Below are positions 16,807 through 26,001 of a stretch of DNA of 64,000 bases, piece after piece; within the stretch, counting starts at the first letter, position 1, and the number at the start of each line of letters is the position of its first letter. The notes under the pieces are model-generated. The model did not search any database, was not told where the DNA came from, and worked only from the letters and a program-made list of their open reading frames with translations. The stretch is taken from positions 248,001 to 312,000 of the forward strand of contig NZ_QXNY01000002.1 in assembly GCF_003572205.1 (NCBI RefSeq). The letters run 5' to 3'. Made by a program: the position numbers and the translations under genes. The DNA is from Algihabitans albus (GTDB lineage: Bacteria > Pseudomonadota > Alphaproteobacteria > Kiloniellales > DSM-21159).

Positions 16807-17778
16807 GTGACGTCGCGGAGTGCCGATAGAGTGCCGACACCGGATCCGCCTCGCGATCAACGATTGGACCTGCTGCCGATCAAGATGCAGCATCTTCTCA
16901 ACCTCTTGATTGTGGCGGAAACGGGAAGCTTTCGGAAGGCAGGAACGCACCTCGACATCGGGCAATCGGCAGTGAGCCGGAGGGTCCAACGCCTCGAAGA
17001 TCTGCTCGGCGTGTCGCTTTTCGAGCGGCGGCCGGGCGGAGCGCGCTTGACGCCGGTCGGGAACCGTTTCGCAGAGAGAGTGCGAAGGATCCTGGATGAC
17101 CTTAACGAAGCGATCGAGGCCGCGCAGTCGGGAGCCGTAGCGCAAATTGGAGTATTAAGGCTCGGCCTCATTGAGTCGTTTTCGCGGGGACCCCTGCGCG
17201 GGGTCATCGAACGATTCCTGGCAGAATACGCGGATGTGGAACTCAACCTCATCGAATCGGACCGCAGTGATCTGTTCACCTTGCTCAGCCATCGGCGGAT
17301 CGACTTGGTCTACGCAGCCGGCATGCCGACACCCGAAATCGGCGATGGACTATTACTCGCAAACGAAACCATCTTCCTCGCTGTTCCGTCTCAGCACCAA
17401 TGGGCGTGTCGGGAGCGGCTCAGCTGGAAGGAGATCGAGGCCGCGACATTCATCGTCAGCGCCCGGGAACCTGGACCTGCGATCCACGACTACATCGTGC
17501 GCCGGACTAGCAATCTGGGCCGAGTGGCAAGCGTCCGCCGGCATCGCTTCGGTCGGGAAGGCATAATGAGCCTCGTCGGACTTGGCCTCGGCGTCAGTCT
17601 GGTGGCCGATCATTGGAGGGGCGTGCGCTACCCCAATGTAACCTTCGTCCCGCTTGGAGATGAGGACGAACGTGTGCCGTTCTCGCTTAGTTGGCGGCCG
17701 GAGAACGACAATCCGGCGCTCAGGCGGTTTCTGAGTCTGGCGCGGATCGAGGCGAAGCGGAACGGCGCTCTTTCCTGA
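16807..17778 (+). CDS. LysR-type transcriptional regulator beside the trb operon
   Basis: 323 residues from a GTG at 16807. The winged HTH is at residues ~27-85 (MQHLLNLLIVAETGSFRKAGTHLDIGQSAVSRRVQRLEDLLGVSLFERRPGGARLTPVG) and the effector domain follows (LRLGLIESFSRGPLRGVIERFLAEYADVELNLIESD). An alternative start is the ATG that begins MQHLLN. It is encoded head-on against the DUF2274 gene and overlaps it by 59 bases. A LysR gene at the end of trb clusters is a recurring feature of related ICEs, in my recollection. Targets are unknown. Confidence 0.88.
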   Translation: MTSRSADRVPTPDPPRDQRLDLLPIKMQHLLNLLIVAETGSFRKAGTHLDIGQSAVSRRVQRLEDLLGVSLFERRPGGARLTPVGNRFAERVRRILDDLNEAIEAAQSGAVAQIGVLRLGLIESFSRGPLRGVIERFLAEYADVELNLIESDRSDLFTLLSHRRIDLVYAAGMPTPEIGDGLLLANETIFLAVPSQHQWACRERLSWKEIEAATFIVSAREPGPAIHDYIVRRTSNLGRVASVRRHRFGREGIMSLVGLGLGVSLVADHWRGVRYPNVTFVPLGDEDERVPFSLSWRPENDNPALRRFLSLARIEAKRNGALS

Positions 17779-17977
17779 GCTTCGCGAACCCCCGATCCGT
17801 CGCCATGAACCGGGCCAGCATGGGCGCGATCAGCTTCGTCGGTTCGTGGGCCTGGCCGGTCTCTCGGGCGAGCGCTTCGGCATAGGCGACCAGGTCGCGA
17901 TGGATGTCGGGAGGCAAGTCCAGACTCACCTTTATGGGCTTGTCGTCGGGAATGGGTCCGAGTTTCAACTTGGTCAT
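17720..17977 (-). CDS. DUF2274 protein, last gene of the trb operon
   Basis: 85 residues, starting MTKLKLGPIPDDKPIKVSLDLPPDIHRDLVAYAEALARETGQ, the DUF2274 signature with a short ribbon-helix-helix-like look (strand, then two helices). It follows trbI by 3 bases. Small DUF2274 proteins regularly end trb operons of rhizobial-type ICEs; the function is unknown, but DNA binding is plausible from the fold. Its last 59 bases overlap the convergent LysR gene. Confidence 0.85.
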   Translation of the reverse strand: MTKLKLGPIPDDKPIKVSLDLPPDIHRDLVAYAEALARETGQAHEPTKLIAPMLARFMATDRGFAKLRKERRSASPRSAPDSETA

Positions 17978-17980
17978 CGA

Positions 17981-19198
17981 TTAGCTTTCATAGGGTTCGA
18001 GGATGAGATCGCGGGTGACCATGACGCGCACCGGGAAACCGGGGCGGATGGTCAGCGTCGGCGGCACGGTGAGCTGACGGCGTACAATCTCGTCGCCGGC
18101 GCGTCCGATCGTATCCTGGGCGCCGTCCCGGATGGCTTCGGCGATCTCGTCGTCATCGTCCTGTCCGAACTCCAGGCCGATATTGAGGATTGTCGCGAGA
18201 CCGGCGGCGCGGAGAAGCTGGCCCCAGTGATAGTCGACGCCATCTTCGAGACCGGCGTAACCCTGTTCGTCGGCGCCGGGCTGACGTTCCAAAACAATCG
18301 ACCGGCCGTTCGGCAGGATCATCTGGGTCCAGACCAGCAAGACGCGGCGCTGGCCGAAGGCGACGCGGCTGTCATACTCGCCGATGAGCCGCGCGCCTTG
18401 CGGGACCAGCAGGAAACGCCCGGTCGGGCTATCATAGATGTGCTGCGTGACTTGGGCGGTGATCTGGCCGGGCAGATCGGAGCGCAGACCCGTCACCAGG
18501 GCGGCGGGGATAACCGAGCCGGCCTGAAGCACGTAAGGGCTCGCCGGATCGGTGGAACGTTCGCCGCTGGTCGTGCGCCGATCGACTGGCTCGTCGAGAA
18601 ACTCTTGGCGCCTATCGACCGCGTCCGGCTCCGATCCAGGCTGCGCGGCCGTCGGAAACACCGTCCGCGGATCGATCTGCGGGCCTGTCGGGGCTGGGAT
18701 GTCCAGCAGGTCGCCGCTTTCGGCGGTGCTGGCGTCGTGGAACAGGCGGCTGAGCCGCGCGGCTTCCTGCTCCTGCAAACGCATCTGTTCTTCGGGGTCC
18801 ATCGCCGGACCAGGAGCGACCGGCGCGACTGGCACAGGCTCGCCGCGCTCGCGCGCCGCCAGCACCGGCCGCCCGAGTTCGCCCGGCAGCGGCGGACCCA
18901 GTTGTGGGACCTGGCTGTAATCCTCCGGCAGCGATAACAGCTCGTCGGCGGTCGGCACGCGCTCGGTGTTGAACAGCTCCGCCGGTCCTTCGCCGCGCTC
19001 CGGGTCCTGCAGCGCGACGATCAGGATCGCGCCGAGGCTCAGTCCGCCGACGGCGGCGAGGACGCCGAGTGCCTTGCGGGACAGGCGCATGACGCGCGGA
19101 GGATCGGGCCGCAGGCGCAGCTCGGCCGCGATCTCAGCCTCTGGACGCGGGCCAGGCCGGATCTCCCTCTCGTCCCGGCCGTCGCCAGACTCGCTCAT
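17981..19198 (-). CDS. trbI: Conjugal transfer protein TrbI (VirB10-like)
   Basis: 405 residues. A cytoplasmic N-terminus is followed by one membrane helix (ALGVLAAVGGLSLGAILIVAL, residues ~46-66), a Pro-rich periplasmic linker and the conserved VirB10 C-terminal domain (SPYVLQAGSVIPAALVTGLRSDLPGQITAQVTQHIYDSPTGRFLLVPQGARLIGEYDSRVAFGQRRVLLVWTQMILPNG). It spans the envelope as part of the type IV secretion core complex together with TrbF and TrbG. The start overlaps the trbG stop by four bases. Confidence 0.95.
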   Translation of the reverse strand: MSESGDGRDEREIRPGPRPEAEIAAELRLRPDPPRVMRLSRKALGVLAAVGGLSLGAILIVALQDPERGEGPAELFNTERVPTADELLSLPEDYSQVPQLGPPLPGELGRPVLAARERGEPVPVAPVAPGPAMDPEEQMRLQEQEAARLSRLFHDASTAESGDLLDIPAPTGPQIDPRTVFPTAAQPGSEPDAVDRRQEFLDEPVDRRTTSGERSTDPASPYVLQAGSVIPAALVTGLRSDLPGQITAQVTQHIYDSPTGRFLLVPQGARLIGEYDSRVAFGQRRVLLVWTQMILPNGRSIVLERQPGADEQGYAGLEDGVDYHWGQLLRAAGLATILNIGLEFGQDDDDEIAEAIRDGAQDTIGRAGDEIVRRQLTVPPTLTIRPGFPVRVMVTRDLILEPYES

Positions 19199-20217
19199 GA
19201 GTCCGCTCCGTCATGGCGGTGCGGCACGCGCCGCACCCCGTCGGTGCGGACGATGCGCACCACCTGCTGACGAGCGCCAAGGCGCAGTTCGGCCGCGGCA
19301 AAGAGCCGGTCGACGATGATGTAATTGCGGCGGATGCGGTAGTTGACGAGTTGGCCTTCGCCTTCCGGTCCGATGATGAAGAGCGGCGGCATCTCGCCCT
19401 GGCCGATGCCGCGCGGGAACTCGATGAACACCTGCCGGCCGTCGTCGAAGACGCGGCGTGGGCGCCAAGGCGGCCGGTCGCCTTCGATGCGGTAACGGAA
19501 GCGGAGATTATCGAGGGCGACGTCGCGACCGATCGGGAGCGCGGCCTCGGCGTCGGCGTTGCCGCGCCGCAGCGCGATCAGTTCGTCTTGCGGATAGCGC
19601 CAGGAAACCGAGGCCATATAGGCGCTCGGATGCGCGCGAAGCTCCAGATGGTAGGTCCGCCGGTCGGTATTGATGACGAGGTTGGTGACGATATCGGGCC
19701 GGGTCGGCTTGACCAGGATATGCGTGCGCTGCGTCTCGCCGGCCCCGCTGATCGTGTCGCCGATGATCCAGCGCGCCGTGTCGCCCGCCGCGATCGGGCC
19801 GTTCCCGACGAGGCTTTCGCCCGACTGGAGGGCGATGTCGGTGACCTGTCCGGGGGATGAATAGACCTGATAGAGCGCCCCGACGCTGTAGGGATAGAGC
19901 TGCACCGCATTGATGAAGCCGTCGCGCACGGGTTCGATGCGGGCTGCGGCGTTGGCCGCTTCGATCCGCTCGGGCGGCTCGCCCGCTTCGGGGAGCGGTC
20001 CGCCATCCTCGACGGACATGAGCTGTCCCGGAAGCGGCAGCGGGACCGGCCTCTCGACCACTTCGACCGGACGGGCCGGTTCGGGCAGAAGCGTCGCCTC
20101 GATCGGCGGCTCGTCATATTCGATCTGCGGCGGGCGGAAGGTCGTGCATCCCGCCAGCGCGGTTGCTGCGAGCAGGATCGCCGGAAGCGCTGCTGAGTGA
20201 AGGTTCGTGTTTTTCAT
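19195..20217 (-). CDS. trbG: Conjugal transfer protein TrbG (VirB9-like lipoprotein)
   Basis: 340 residues with a lipoprotein signal peptide (lipobox LAGC, Cys24). The VirB9 domain follows: VQLYPYSVGALYQVYSSPGQVTDIALQSGESL, RTHILVKPTRPDIVTNLVINTDRRTYHLELRA, and a C-terminal RYRIEGDRPPWRPRRVFDDGRQVFIEFP. It makes the outer-membrane part of the mating channel core. Overlaps both neighbours by four bases. Confidence 0.95.
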   Translation of the reverse strand: MKNTNLHSAALPAILLAATALAGCTTFRPPQIEYDEPPIEATLLPEPARPVEVVERPVPLPLPGQLMSVEDGGPLPEAGEPPERIEAANAAARIEPVRDGFINAVQLYPYSVGALYQVYSSPGQVTDIALQSGESLVGNGPIAAGDTARWIIGDTISGAGETQRTHILVKPTRPDIVTNLVINTDRRTYHLELRAHPSAYMASVSWRYPQDELIALRRGNADAEAALPIGRDVALDNLRFRYRIEGDRPPWRPRRVFDDGRQVFIEFPRGIGQGEMPPLFIIGPEGEGQLVNYRIRRNYIIVDRLFAAAELRLGARQQVVRIVRTDGVRRVPHRHDGADS

Positions 20218-20903
20218 TGGGCGCTCTCCCGTGACCAGTTGATGGCGTGAACGAAAATGCCGAGCGGGTTGCTGCGCAGGCGCTCCGCGTCGCGCGGCGG
20301 CTGGATTGCGATGGTGAGAATCGCCGTCCAGCGCTCGGTGGCGGCGAGCTGTCCGTTCTGATAGCGGCGCTCGATCCAGGCGACGCGGAAGCTGTTGTCA
20401 GAGGCGCGGATGACGCTGGAGACCTCGACGGAGATCTGCGTCTGGCCGACCCGCGCAAAGGGATCGTTGATCCGCGCATAGTCGTTGAGCGCCAGGGCGC
20501 CGCGGTCGGTAGTGAAATCGTAGGCGCGCAGCCAGCTCTGGCGCAGCACGATCGGGTCGGCCGGGATTTGCCGAACATTCTCGATGAAGCGCGCCAGGTG
20601 GAAGGCGATCTGCGGGTCGGTCGGCCGGTAGTCCGCGGTTGCGGGCGCAACGGCCTGGGCCTGTCCGAGTTCGTCGACCTCGACGACATATGGGACGATG
20701 GTCCCTTGCGTCGATTGCCAGGCCAGCGCGCCCGCGAGTCCGCCGGAGAGCGCAAGGCAGCAGAAGGCCATGAGCCGCCAGTTGCGCGCCTGAATGCGCG
20801 CCGAGCCGATGCGTTCGTCCCAGGCTTGCGCCGCCTTCTGGTAGGGCGTGACCGGTTCGGGGCTTGTGGCGTAACGAACACTGGGGCGTTTGAAGAGGCT
20901 CAT
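20214..20903 (-). CDS. trbF: Conjugal transfer protein TrbF (VirB8-like)
   Basis: 229 residues. A short cytoplasmic part contains YQKAAQAWDERIGSARIQARNWR, followed by one membrane helix (LMAFCCLALSGGLAGALAWQS) and a VirB8-type periplasmic domain. It scaffolds the type IV secretion apparatus in the inner membrane. Its start overlaps the trbL stop and its stop the trbG start. Confidence 0.95.
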   Translation of the reverse strand: MSLFKRPSVRYATSPEPVTPYQKAAQAWDERIGSARIQARNWRLMAFCCLALSGGLAGALAWQSTQGTIVPYVVEVDELGQAQAVAPATADYRPTDPQIAFHLARFIENVRQIPADPIVLRQSWLRAYDFTTDRGALALNDYARINDPFARVGQTQISVEVSSVIRASDNSFRVAWIERRYQNGQLAATERWTAILTIAIQPPRDAERLRSNPLGIFVHAINWSRESAQ

Positions 20904-22195
20904 GGTTTCTCCGAAAGGCTGACCGACGGTCCGCCGCCGCCATGGTCGCCGGAACGGACGACATGGGCGGCCGTGGCGACGCCGTGGTGCATGGCTTGCT
21001 GGCGCTTGAGGCGCTGCGCCCAGGCGGGCGGACCGTCATTGGCGGGCGCGGGCAGATCGGGCGTGTTCGAGAACTTGCCGCCGGTGGCGGTGAAAGCGGC
21101 GCGCGATCCTTCGGCCTGGCTTTGCTTGAGACTGTCGGCGGCCTTGCGCAGCGGGCTTGCCGCCGCGCTCATGCCGGCCTTGCCGACGCTGGCGAGACCG
21201 GCGGCGACACCGGGCGCGCCACCTCCGGCGGCCGAGCTGCCGAGCCGATAGGCGGTTGAAGCGCCGCCGGCGACGGACGCCGCGCCGCGCGCGCCTGCGC
21301 CCACGGCCCCGGCGGCCATGCCGCCCGCCATCGCTCCGCCGACGGCGAGACCGCCTGCCGCGAGCCCGGTGCCGACCGCGGCGCCTGCGCCAAGCTGCGG
21401 TCCGCCGGAGACGATACCGTTGGCGATGCCGGGGCCGAAGATGCCGAGCGCCAACAGCGACAGCGCCGCGAGCACCACGGCCATAGCGTCCTCGATGGTC
21501 GGCTCGCCGGTGAAGCCGGCGGTGAACTCGCCGAAGATGGTCGATCCGATGCCGACGATGACGGCGAGCACCAGGACTTTCACACCCGAGGAGATGACGA
21601 GGCCGAGCACGCGCTCGGCCATGAAGGCGGTTTTGCCGAAGAGGCCGAAGGGCACGAGGATGAAACCGGCGAGCGTCGCCAGCTTGAATTCGATCAGCGT
21701 CACGAAGAGCTGGATCGCGAGGATGAAGAAGGACAGGAGAACGATCACCCAGGCGAACAGCAGGATCGCGATCTGGAGGAAGTTTTCAAAGAACGAGACG
21801 AAGCCCATCAGTTCGCCGATGGCTTCGAGCAGCGGCCGGCCGGCGTCGAGGCCGACCTGCGCGATGCGTCCCGGTTGCAGCAATTCGCCTGCGGACAATC
21901 CGCCGCCGGAAGCGATCAGGCCGAGACCGGCGAAGCTTTCGAAGACGATGCGCGCGAGCGCGTTCCAGTTGCCGATGATGAAGGCGAAGATGCCGACGAA
22001 GAGGGTCTTCTTGACGAGCCGCGCGATAATGTCGTCGTCGGCGCCCCAGGCCCAGAACAGCGCCGCGAGTGTCACGTCGATGACAATCAGAGTGGTCGCG
22101 AGGAAAGCGACGTCGCCGCCCAGAAGCCCGAAGCCTGAGTCGATGTAAGACGTGAAGACGTCCAGGAAGCGGTCGACGACGCCCACGCCCTCCAT
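20900..22195 (-). CDS. trbL: Conjugal transfer protein TrbL (VirB6-like)
   Basis: 431 residues from the ATG at 22195 (MEGVGVVDRFLDVFTSYIDSGFGLLGGDVAF). About six membrane helices are visible in the first 290 residues (for example IAILLFAWVIVLLSFFILAIQLFVTLIEF). A Gly/Ala-rich region and a soluble, low-complexity C-terminus (residues ~300-431) follow. It forms the inner-membrane channel of the mating apparatus. A longer start at 22282 is open but would overlap trbK and lacks a better ribosome site. Confidence 0.93.
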   Translation of the reverse strand: MEGVGVVDRFLDVFTSYIDSGFGLLGGDVAFLATTLIVIDVTLAALFWAWGADDDIIARLVKKTLFVGIFAFIIGNWNALARIVFESFAGLGLIASGGGLSAGELLQPGRIAQVGLDAGRPLLEAIGELMGFVSFFENFLQIAILLFAWVIVLLSFFILAIQLFVTLIEFKLATLAGFILVPFGLFGKTAFMAERVLGLVISSGVKVLVLAVIVGIGSTIFGEFTAGFTGEPTIEDAMAVVLAALSLLALGIFGPGIANGIVSGGPQLGAGAAVGTGLAAGGLAVGGAMAGGMAAGAVGAGARGAASVAGGASTAYRLGSSAAGGGAPGVAAGLASVGKAGMSAAASPLRKAADSLKQSQAEGSRAAFTATGGKFSNTPDLPAPANDGPPAWAQRLKRQQAMHHGVATAAHVVRSGDHGGGGPSVSLSEKP

Positions 22196-22200
22196 GGCGG

Positions 22201-22482
22201 CTACTCCTCGTCCCGGCCGTCGCCGGTCTCGCGCGCCGGCGCGAAGAAGCGCCGGCGGTTCTCGGCCCAGGCCGCCTGGCACGCTTTGTCGGTCTCGAGC
22301 TCTTCCTGGGCGATCGTTCGGCAGCGTACGAGTTCGGCGCGGAGAGGATCATCGGTAGACAGATCAGCAGCGTTGCGCTCGGGCGAGCTTTCGTCATCGA
22401 GTTGAACGGCCGTCGCCAACGCCGCCGCGACCAGGGCGATGACCGCGACGGCGCGCAGCAGGATTTGCGGCTCGCGCGCCAT
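22201..22482 (-). CDS. Putative entry exclusion protein TrbK-alt
   Basis: 93 residues. One N-terminal membrane helix (LLRAVAVIALVAAALATAVQL) is followed by a small periplasmic domain with two cysteines (LVRCRTIAQEELETDKACQAAWAENRRRFF). The position between trbJ and trbL and the C-x13-CxxAWAENRRRFF pattern match the TrbK-alt family, thought to block uptake of a second copy of the element. The cysteines probably form a disulphide (inference). Confidence 0.85.
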   Translation of the reverse strand: MAREPQILLRAVAVIALVAAALATAVQLDDESSPERNAADLSTDDPLRAELVRCRTIAQEELETDKACQAAWAENRRRFFAPARETGDGRDEE

Positions 22483-22483
22483 C

Positions 22484-23260
22484 TCAATCCTGGAACATGC
22501 GGACGGTGGTCGGCTCGTAGCCGGTGCCGTAGTCGAGGAACTGGCTGAGGTTCTCCCGCGCCTGGGCCTCGGCCGAGGCGCGCCGCGCGGCTTCGAGGGC
22601 CTGGGCGCGGTTCTGTGCCGCGATGGCGGCCGTCAGGTCCGCCATCTGGGTCGATTGCAGGGCGAGGAGCTGGTTGCCGGCCTGCGCAGCCTGCAATGCG
22701 CCGGTTGCGCCCTGGCTCTGGGCGACGAGCGTCTGCATCTCGGCGCGGGCGCTGTCGATATTGCCGACGACGCCGGCCTGAACGCGCAGTGCGTCTTCGA
22801 AGCCGGCGATCGAGGTCTCCCATCGTTCGCGTGCGCCGCGGACTCTGGTGTCGAAATCGCCCGTTCCGGCCGCCGCACCATAGTCTTCGGCAAAGGCTTG
22901 CTCGATGTCGGCGACCGCATGAGCGATCCGCTGGGCTTCGGAGAGGAGCTGCTGCGTGCGCTGCACGGAGGATTGCAGTTGCGCCAGCGAAGAATGCGGC
23001 AGGCTCGCAAGGTTGCGGGCCTGGTTGATCAGCATCTGCGCTTCGTTCTGGAGCTGGGCGATTTGGTTGTTGATCTGCTCCAGCGCGCGGGCGGCCGTCA
23101 GCAGGTTCTCGGCGTGATTGGTCGGGTCGTAGACGATGCCGCCGAAGCCGCCGCCGAAGAAGGCGTGGGCCGGCGGTGTCGTGATGGTCGTGACGCCGAC
23201 AGCGGCCGAGGCGAGGATGGTGGCGACGAAGAGCGCGCCGCGCAGGCGTTTACGGGTCAT
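22484..23260 (-). CDS. trbJ: P-type conjugative transfer protein TrbJ (VirB5-like)
   Basis: 258 residues with a signal peptide ending AHA (residue ~32), then FFGGGFGGIVYDPTNHAENLLTAARALEQINNQIAQLQNEAQMLINQARNL, the standard TrbJ start. Long helices with heptad-like spacing follow. It is a minor pilus component exported to the periplasm. Starts four bases inside trbE's end. Confidence 0.94.
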   Translation of the reverse strand: MTRKRLRGALFVATILASAAVGVTTITTPPAHAFFGGGFGGIVYDPTNHAENLLTAARALEQINNQIAQLQNEAQMLINQARNLASLPHSSLAQLQSSVQRTQQLLSEAQRIAHAVADIEQAFAEDYGAAAGTGDFDTRVRGARERWETSIAGFEDALRVQAGVVGNIDSARAEMQTLVAQSQGATGALQAAQAGNQLLALQSTQMADLTAAIAAQNRAQALEAARRASAEAQARENLSQFLDYGTGYEPTTVRMFQD

Positions 23261-25728
23261 AGTTGGTTCTCCTTCTTTTGTGTGTCAGGTTCGCTGGAGG
23301 CCGCTTCGTCGCTTTCGCCCGGGCCCAGAAGCTCTGCGGCCCAGTCGAGGCCGCGATGGTTCAGCCAGGCTGCCGGGAAACCGCCGGCACCGTATTCGGT
23401 GAGTAGTTCGGTGATGGTCGCGTGATCGCTCTTTGAGGAGGCTGCCGTGAAGGCAAGCGCGACTTGGCCGAGGCCCAGGTCAAACAGCCGGTTGCCGCGC
23501 CGGGATTGTGCGTAGTAGTCGCGTTTCGGCGTGGCGCGGGCGAGAATTTCGATCTGCCGGTCGTTGAGTCCAAAGCGCCCGTAAATAGCTGCGATCTGGG
23601 GCTCGAATGCGCGCTCGTTCGGCAGGAACACCCGCGTCGGGCAGCTCTCGATGATCGCCGGGGCTATGTTCGATCCGTCCACGTCGGAAAGCGACTGGGT
23701 GGCGAAGAGGACGCTGGCGTTCTTCTTGCGGAGCGTCTTCAGCCATTCCTTGAGCTGGCCGCCGAACGTGGCGTCGTCGAGCGCGAGCCAACCCTCATCG
23801 ACGATGATCAGACTCGGCCGGCCGTCGAGACGGCCTTCGATACGGTGGAAGAGATAGGCGAGCACGGCCGGGGCGGCCGCCGTGCCGATTAGCCCTTCGG
23901 TCTCGAAGGCCTGGACGTCAGCGGCGCCCAGCGCCTCGTGCTCGGCGTCGAGCAGCCGGCCGAACGGGCCGCCGATGCAGTAAGGCTGAAGCGCGCGCTT
24001 GAGGTCCTGCGATTGCAGCAGGACGGACAGACCGGTGAGCGTGCGTTCCTCGACCGGCGCCGAAGCGAGCGAGGTGAGCGCCGACCAGAGATGATCCTTG
24101 GCGGTGGGATCGATCGTGACGCCTTCGCGGCCGAGCAGACCCGCGAGCCAGTCCTGCGCCCAGCTTCGCTCGGCAGCGTCGTCGATCCGGGCGAACGGCT
24201 GCAACGAAACTGCATCCTCTGCGTCTGATAGAGCGCCGGCCAAATCCTCGAAGTCGCCGCCCATGGCGAGCGTCGCACAGCGGATCGAGCCACCGAAATC
24301 GAAGGCAAAGACTTGGCTACGCTCGTAGCGCCGAAACTGGAGCGCCATCAGCGCCAGCAAGACGCTCTTGCCTGTGCCGGTCGGTCCGACGATCAGTGTG
24401 TGGCCGACATCACCCACATGGGTGGAGAAACGGAACGGCGTCGAGCCCTCAGTGTCGGCGAAGAACAGCGGCGGGCCGTCCAGATGGTCGTTTCGCGCCG
24501 GCCCCGCCCAGACCGCCGAAAGCGGAATCATGTGGGCGAGGTTCAGGGTCGAGAGTGGCGGCTGGCGGACGTTGGCGTAGAGATGGCCGGGCAGCGAGCC
24601 GAGCCAGGCTTCGACCGCGTTCAGGGTCTCCGCCATGCAGGTGAAATCGCGACCTTGGACGATCTTCTCGACCGCCCTGAGCTTCGCTTCGGCAGTGCGT
24701 TCATCCTCGTCCCACACCGTGACGGTCGCGGTGACGTAAGCCGCGCCAACCATGTCCGAGCCGAGCTCCTGCAACGCCGCGTCCGCGTCGACCGCCTTGT
24801 TGGCGGCGTCGGAGTCCATCAGCGTCGAGGCTTCGTTGGTCATCACCTCCTTGAGGATCGCGGCTATGCCCTTTCTCTTGGCGAACCATTGCCGGCGGAT
24901 GCGAGTAAAGAGCTTGGCGGCGTCTGTCCTATCGAGGCAGATGGCGCGGGTCGTCCAGCGATATTCGAAGGCCTGACCGTTGAACTCGTCGAGCAGGCCC
25001 GGCCAAGTCGAAGTCGGAAATCCGACGATGGTCAGCGTCTTGAGATGCGCCTCGCCCAATCTGGGGGCCAAGCCGCCGACGAGATCGCAATCGGCGAGCA
25101 GCGCATCGAGATACATCGGCGTCTCGGGAACGCGCACGCGTTGGCGTCGCGTCGAGATGGTCGAGTGCAGATAGGTCAGCGTCTCTTCATCGGGGAGCCA
25201 AGCCGCTTCCGGCATGAAGCCGTCGAGGAGCCCGAGCAGGCTGTCTGTGCGGCTGATGAAGCTTGTCAGGTGCTCGCGCGGATCGGCGCCGCCGTCCTCC
25301 GCGCCTTCATAGAACCAGCGCTCGGCCCGGCTCGTATCGTCGGCCGGCGGCATCCAGACAAGCGTCAGGAAATAGGCGCTTTCGAAGTGCGATCCGGCTT
25401 CCTCGAACTGCGCCCGTCGTTCGGCGTCGACCAGGGTCGAGACAGGATCGGGAAACTCCGAGAGCGGATAATCCCGCGCGGGGATACGTTGCGCCTCGAC
25501 AAACACCGCCCAACCGGACCCGAGCCGCCGAAAGGCGCTGTTAAGCCGGCCGGCGGTCGCGACCAACTCGGCCGGCGTCGCCGAGTCGAGATCGGGACCG
25601 CGAAACTGCGCCGTGCGCTGAAGGCTGCCGTCCTTGTTGAGGACGACGCCGGGCGCGATCAGCGCGGCCCAGGGCAGGAAGTCGGCGAGCTTCGACGCCT
25701 TGGAGCGGTATTCAGCGAGGCGCATCAT
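23257..25728 (-). CDS. trbE: Conjugal transfer ATPase TrbE (VirB4-like)
   Basis: 823 residues. Walker A GPTGTGKS lies at 448-455 and Walker B IIVDEGW at 641-647, with a downstream sensor (LFATQSLSDVDGS). The N-terminal CagE/TrbE domain starts MMRLAEYRSKASKLADFLPWAALI. It powers pilus assembly and substrate transfer at the inner membrane. The length is normal and no frame break is seen. Confidence 0.96.
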   Translation of the reverse strand: MMRLAEYRSKASKLADFLPWAALIAPGVVLNKDGSLQRTAQFRGPDLDSATPAELVATAGRLNSAFRRLGSGWAVFVEAQRIPARDYPLSEFPDPVSTLVDAERRAQFEEAGSHFESAYFLTLVWMPPADDTSRAERWFYEGAEDGGADPREHLTSFISRTDSLLGLLDGFMPEAAWLPDEETLTYLHSTISTRRQRVRVPETPMYLDALLADCDLVGGLAPRLGEAHLKTLTIVGFPTSTWPGLLDEFNGQAFEYRWTTRAICLDRTDAAKLFTRIRRQWFAKRKGIAAILKEVMTNEASTLMDSDAANKAVDADAALQELGSDMVGAAYVTATVTVWDEDERTAEAKLRAVEKIVQGRDFTCMAETLNAVEAWLGSLPGHLYANVRQPPLSTLNLAHMIPLSAVWAGPARNDHLDGPPLFFADTEGSTPFRFSTHVGDVGHTLIVGPTGTGKSVLLALMALQFRRYERSQVFAFDFGGSIRCATLAMGGDFEDLAGALSDAEDAVSLQPFARIDDAAERSWAQDWLAGLLGREGVTIDPTAKDHLWSALTSLASAPVEERTLTGLSVLLQSQDLKRALQPYCIGGPFGRLLDAEHEALGAADVQAFETEGLIGTAAAPAVLAYLFHRIEGRLDGRPSLIIVDEGWLALDDATFGGQLKEWLKTLRKKNASVLFATQSLSDVDGSNIAPAIIESCPTRVFLPNERAFEPQIAAIYGRFGLNDRQIEILARATPKRDYYAQSRRGNRLFDLGLGQVALAFTAASSKSDHATITELLTEYGAGGFPAAWLNHRGLDWAAELLGPGESDEAASSEPDTQKKENQL

Positions 25729-25731
25729 AGC

Positions 25732-26001
25732 TTACGCCTCGAACCAGGTCGGGAAGCGCAGATGCCGGCGCGTGACGTCGACGATGTCCGGGTCGCGCTT
25801 GGCGGCCCAAACCGCGGCGATATGACCGACTAACCAGAGTACGAGACCGACGACCCAGAGCCGCAGACCCAATCCGACAGCGGCCGCGAGCGTGCCGTTG
25901 GCGATGGCGATCGCCCGCGGCGCGCCACCAAGCAGGATCGGTTCGATCAGCGCCCTGTGGACGGGGGCATAGAAGCCGGGAATGTCGGCGTCGCGCTCCA
26001 T
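25732..26001 (-). CDS. trbD: Conjugal transfer protein TrbD (VirB3-like)
   Basis: 89 residues. The start IPGFYAPVHRALIEPILLGGAPRAIAIANGTLAAAVGLGL is the TrbD/VirB3 pattern, with two closely spaced membrane helices. It works with TrbE in the inner membrane. The ATG shares a base with the trbC stop. Confidence 0.94.
   Translation of the reverse strand: MERDADIPGFYAPVHRALIEPILLGGAPRAIAIANGTLAAAVGLGLRLWVVGLVLWLVGHIAAVWAAKRDPDIVDVTRRHLRFPTWFEA

Noticed and set aside
24313-25833. A 506-codon plus-strand frame opposite trbE
   Set aside because: It lies wholly antisense to a clear VirB4 ATPase, has no domain and is rich in Arg/Gly/Ala, as expected of a shadow frame in high-GC DNA.
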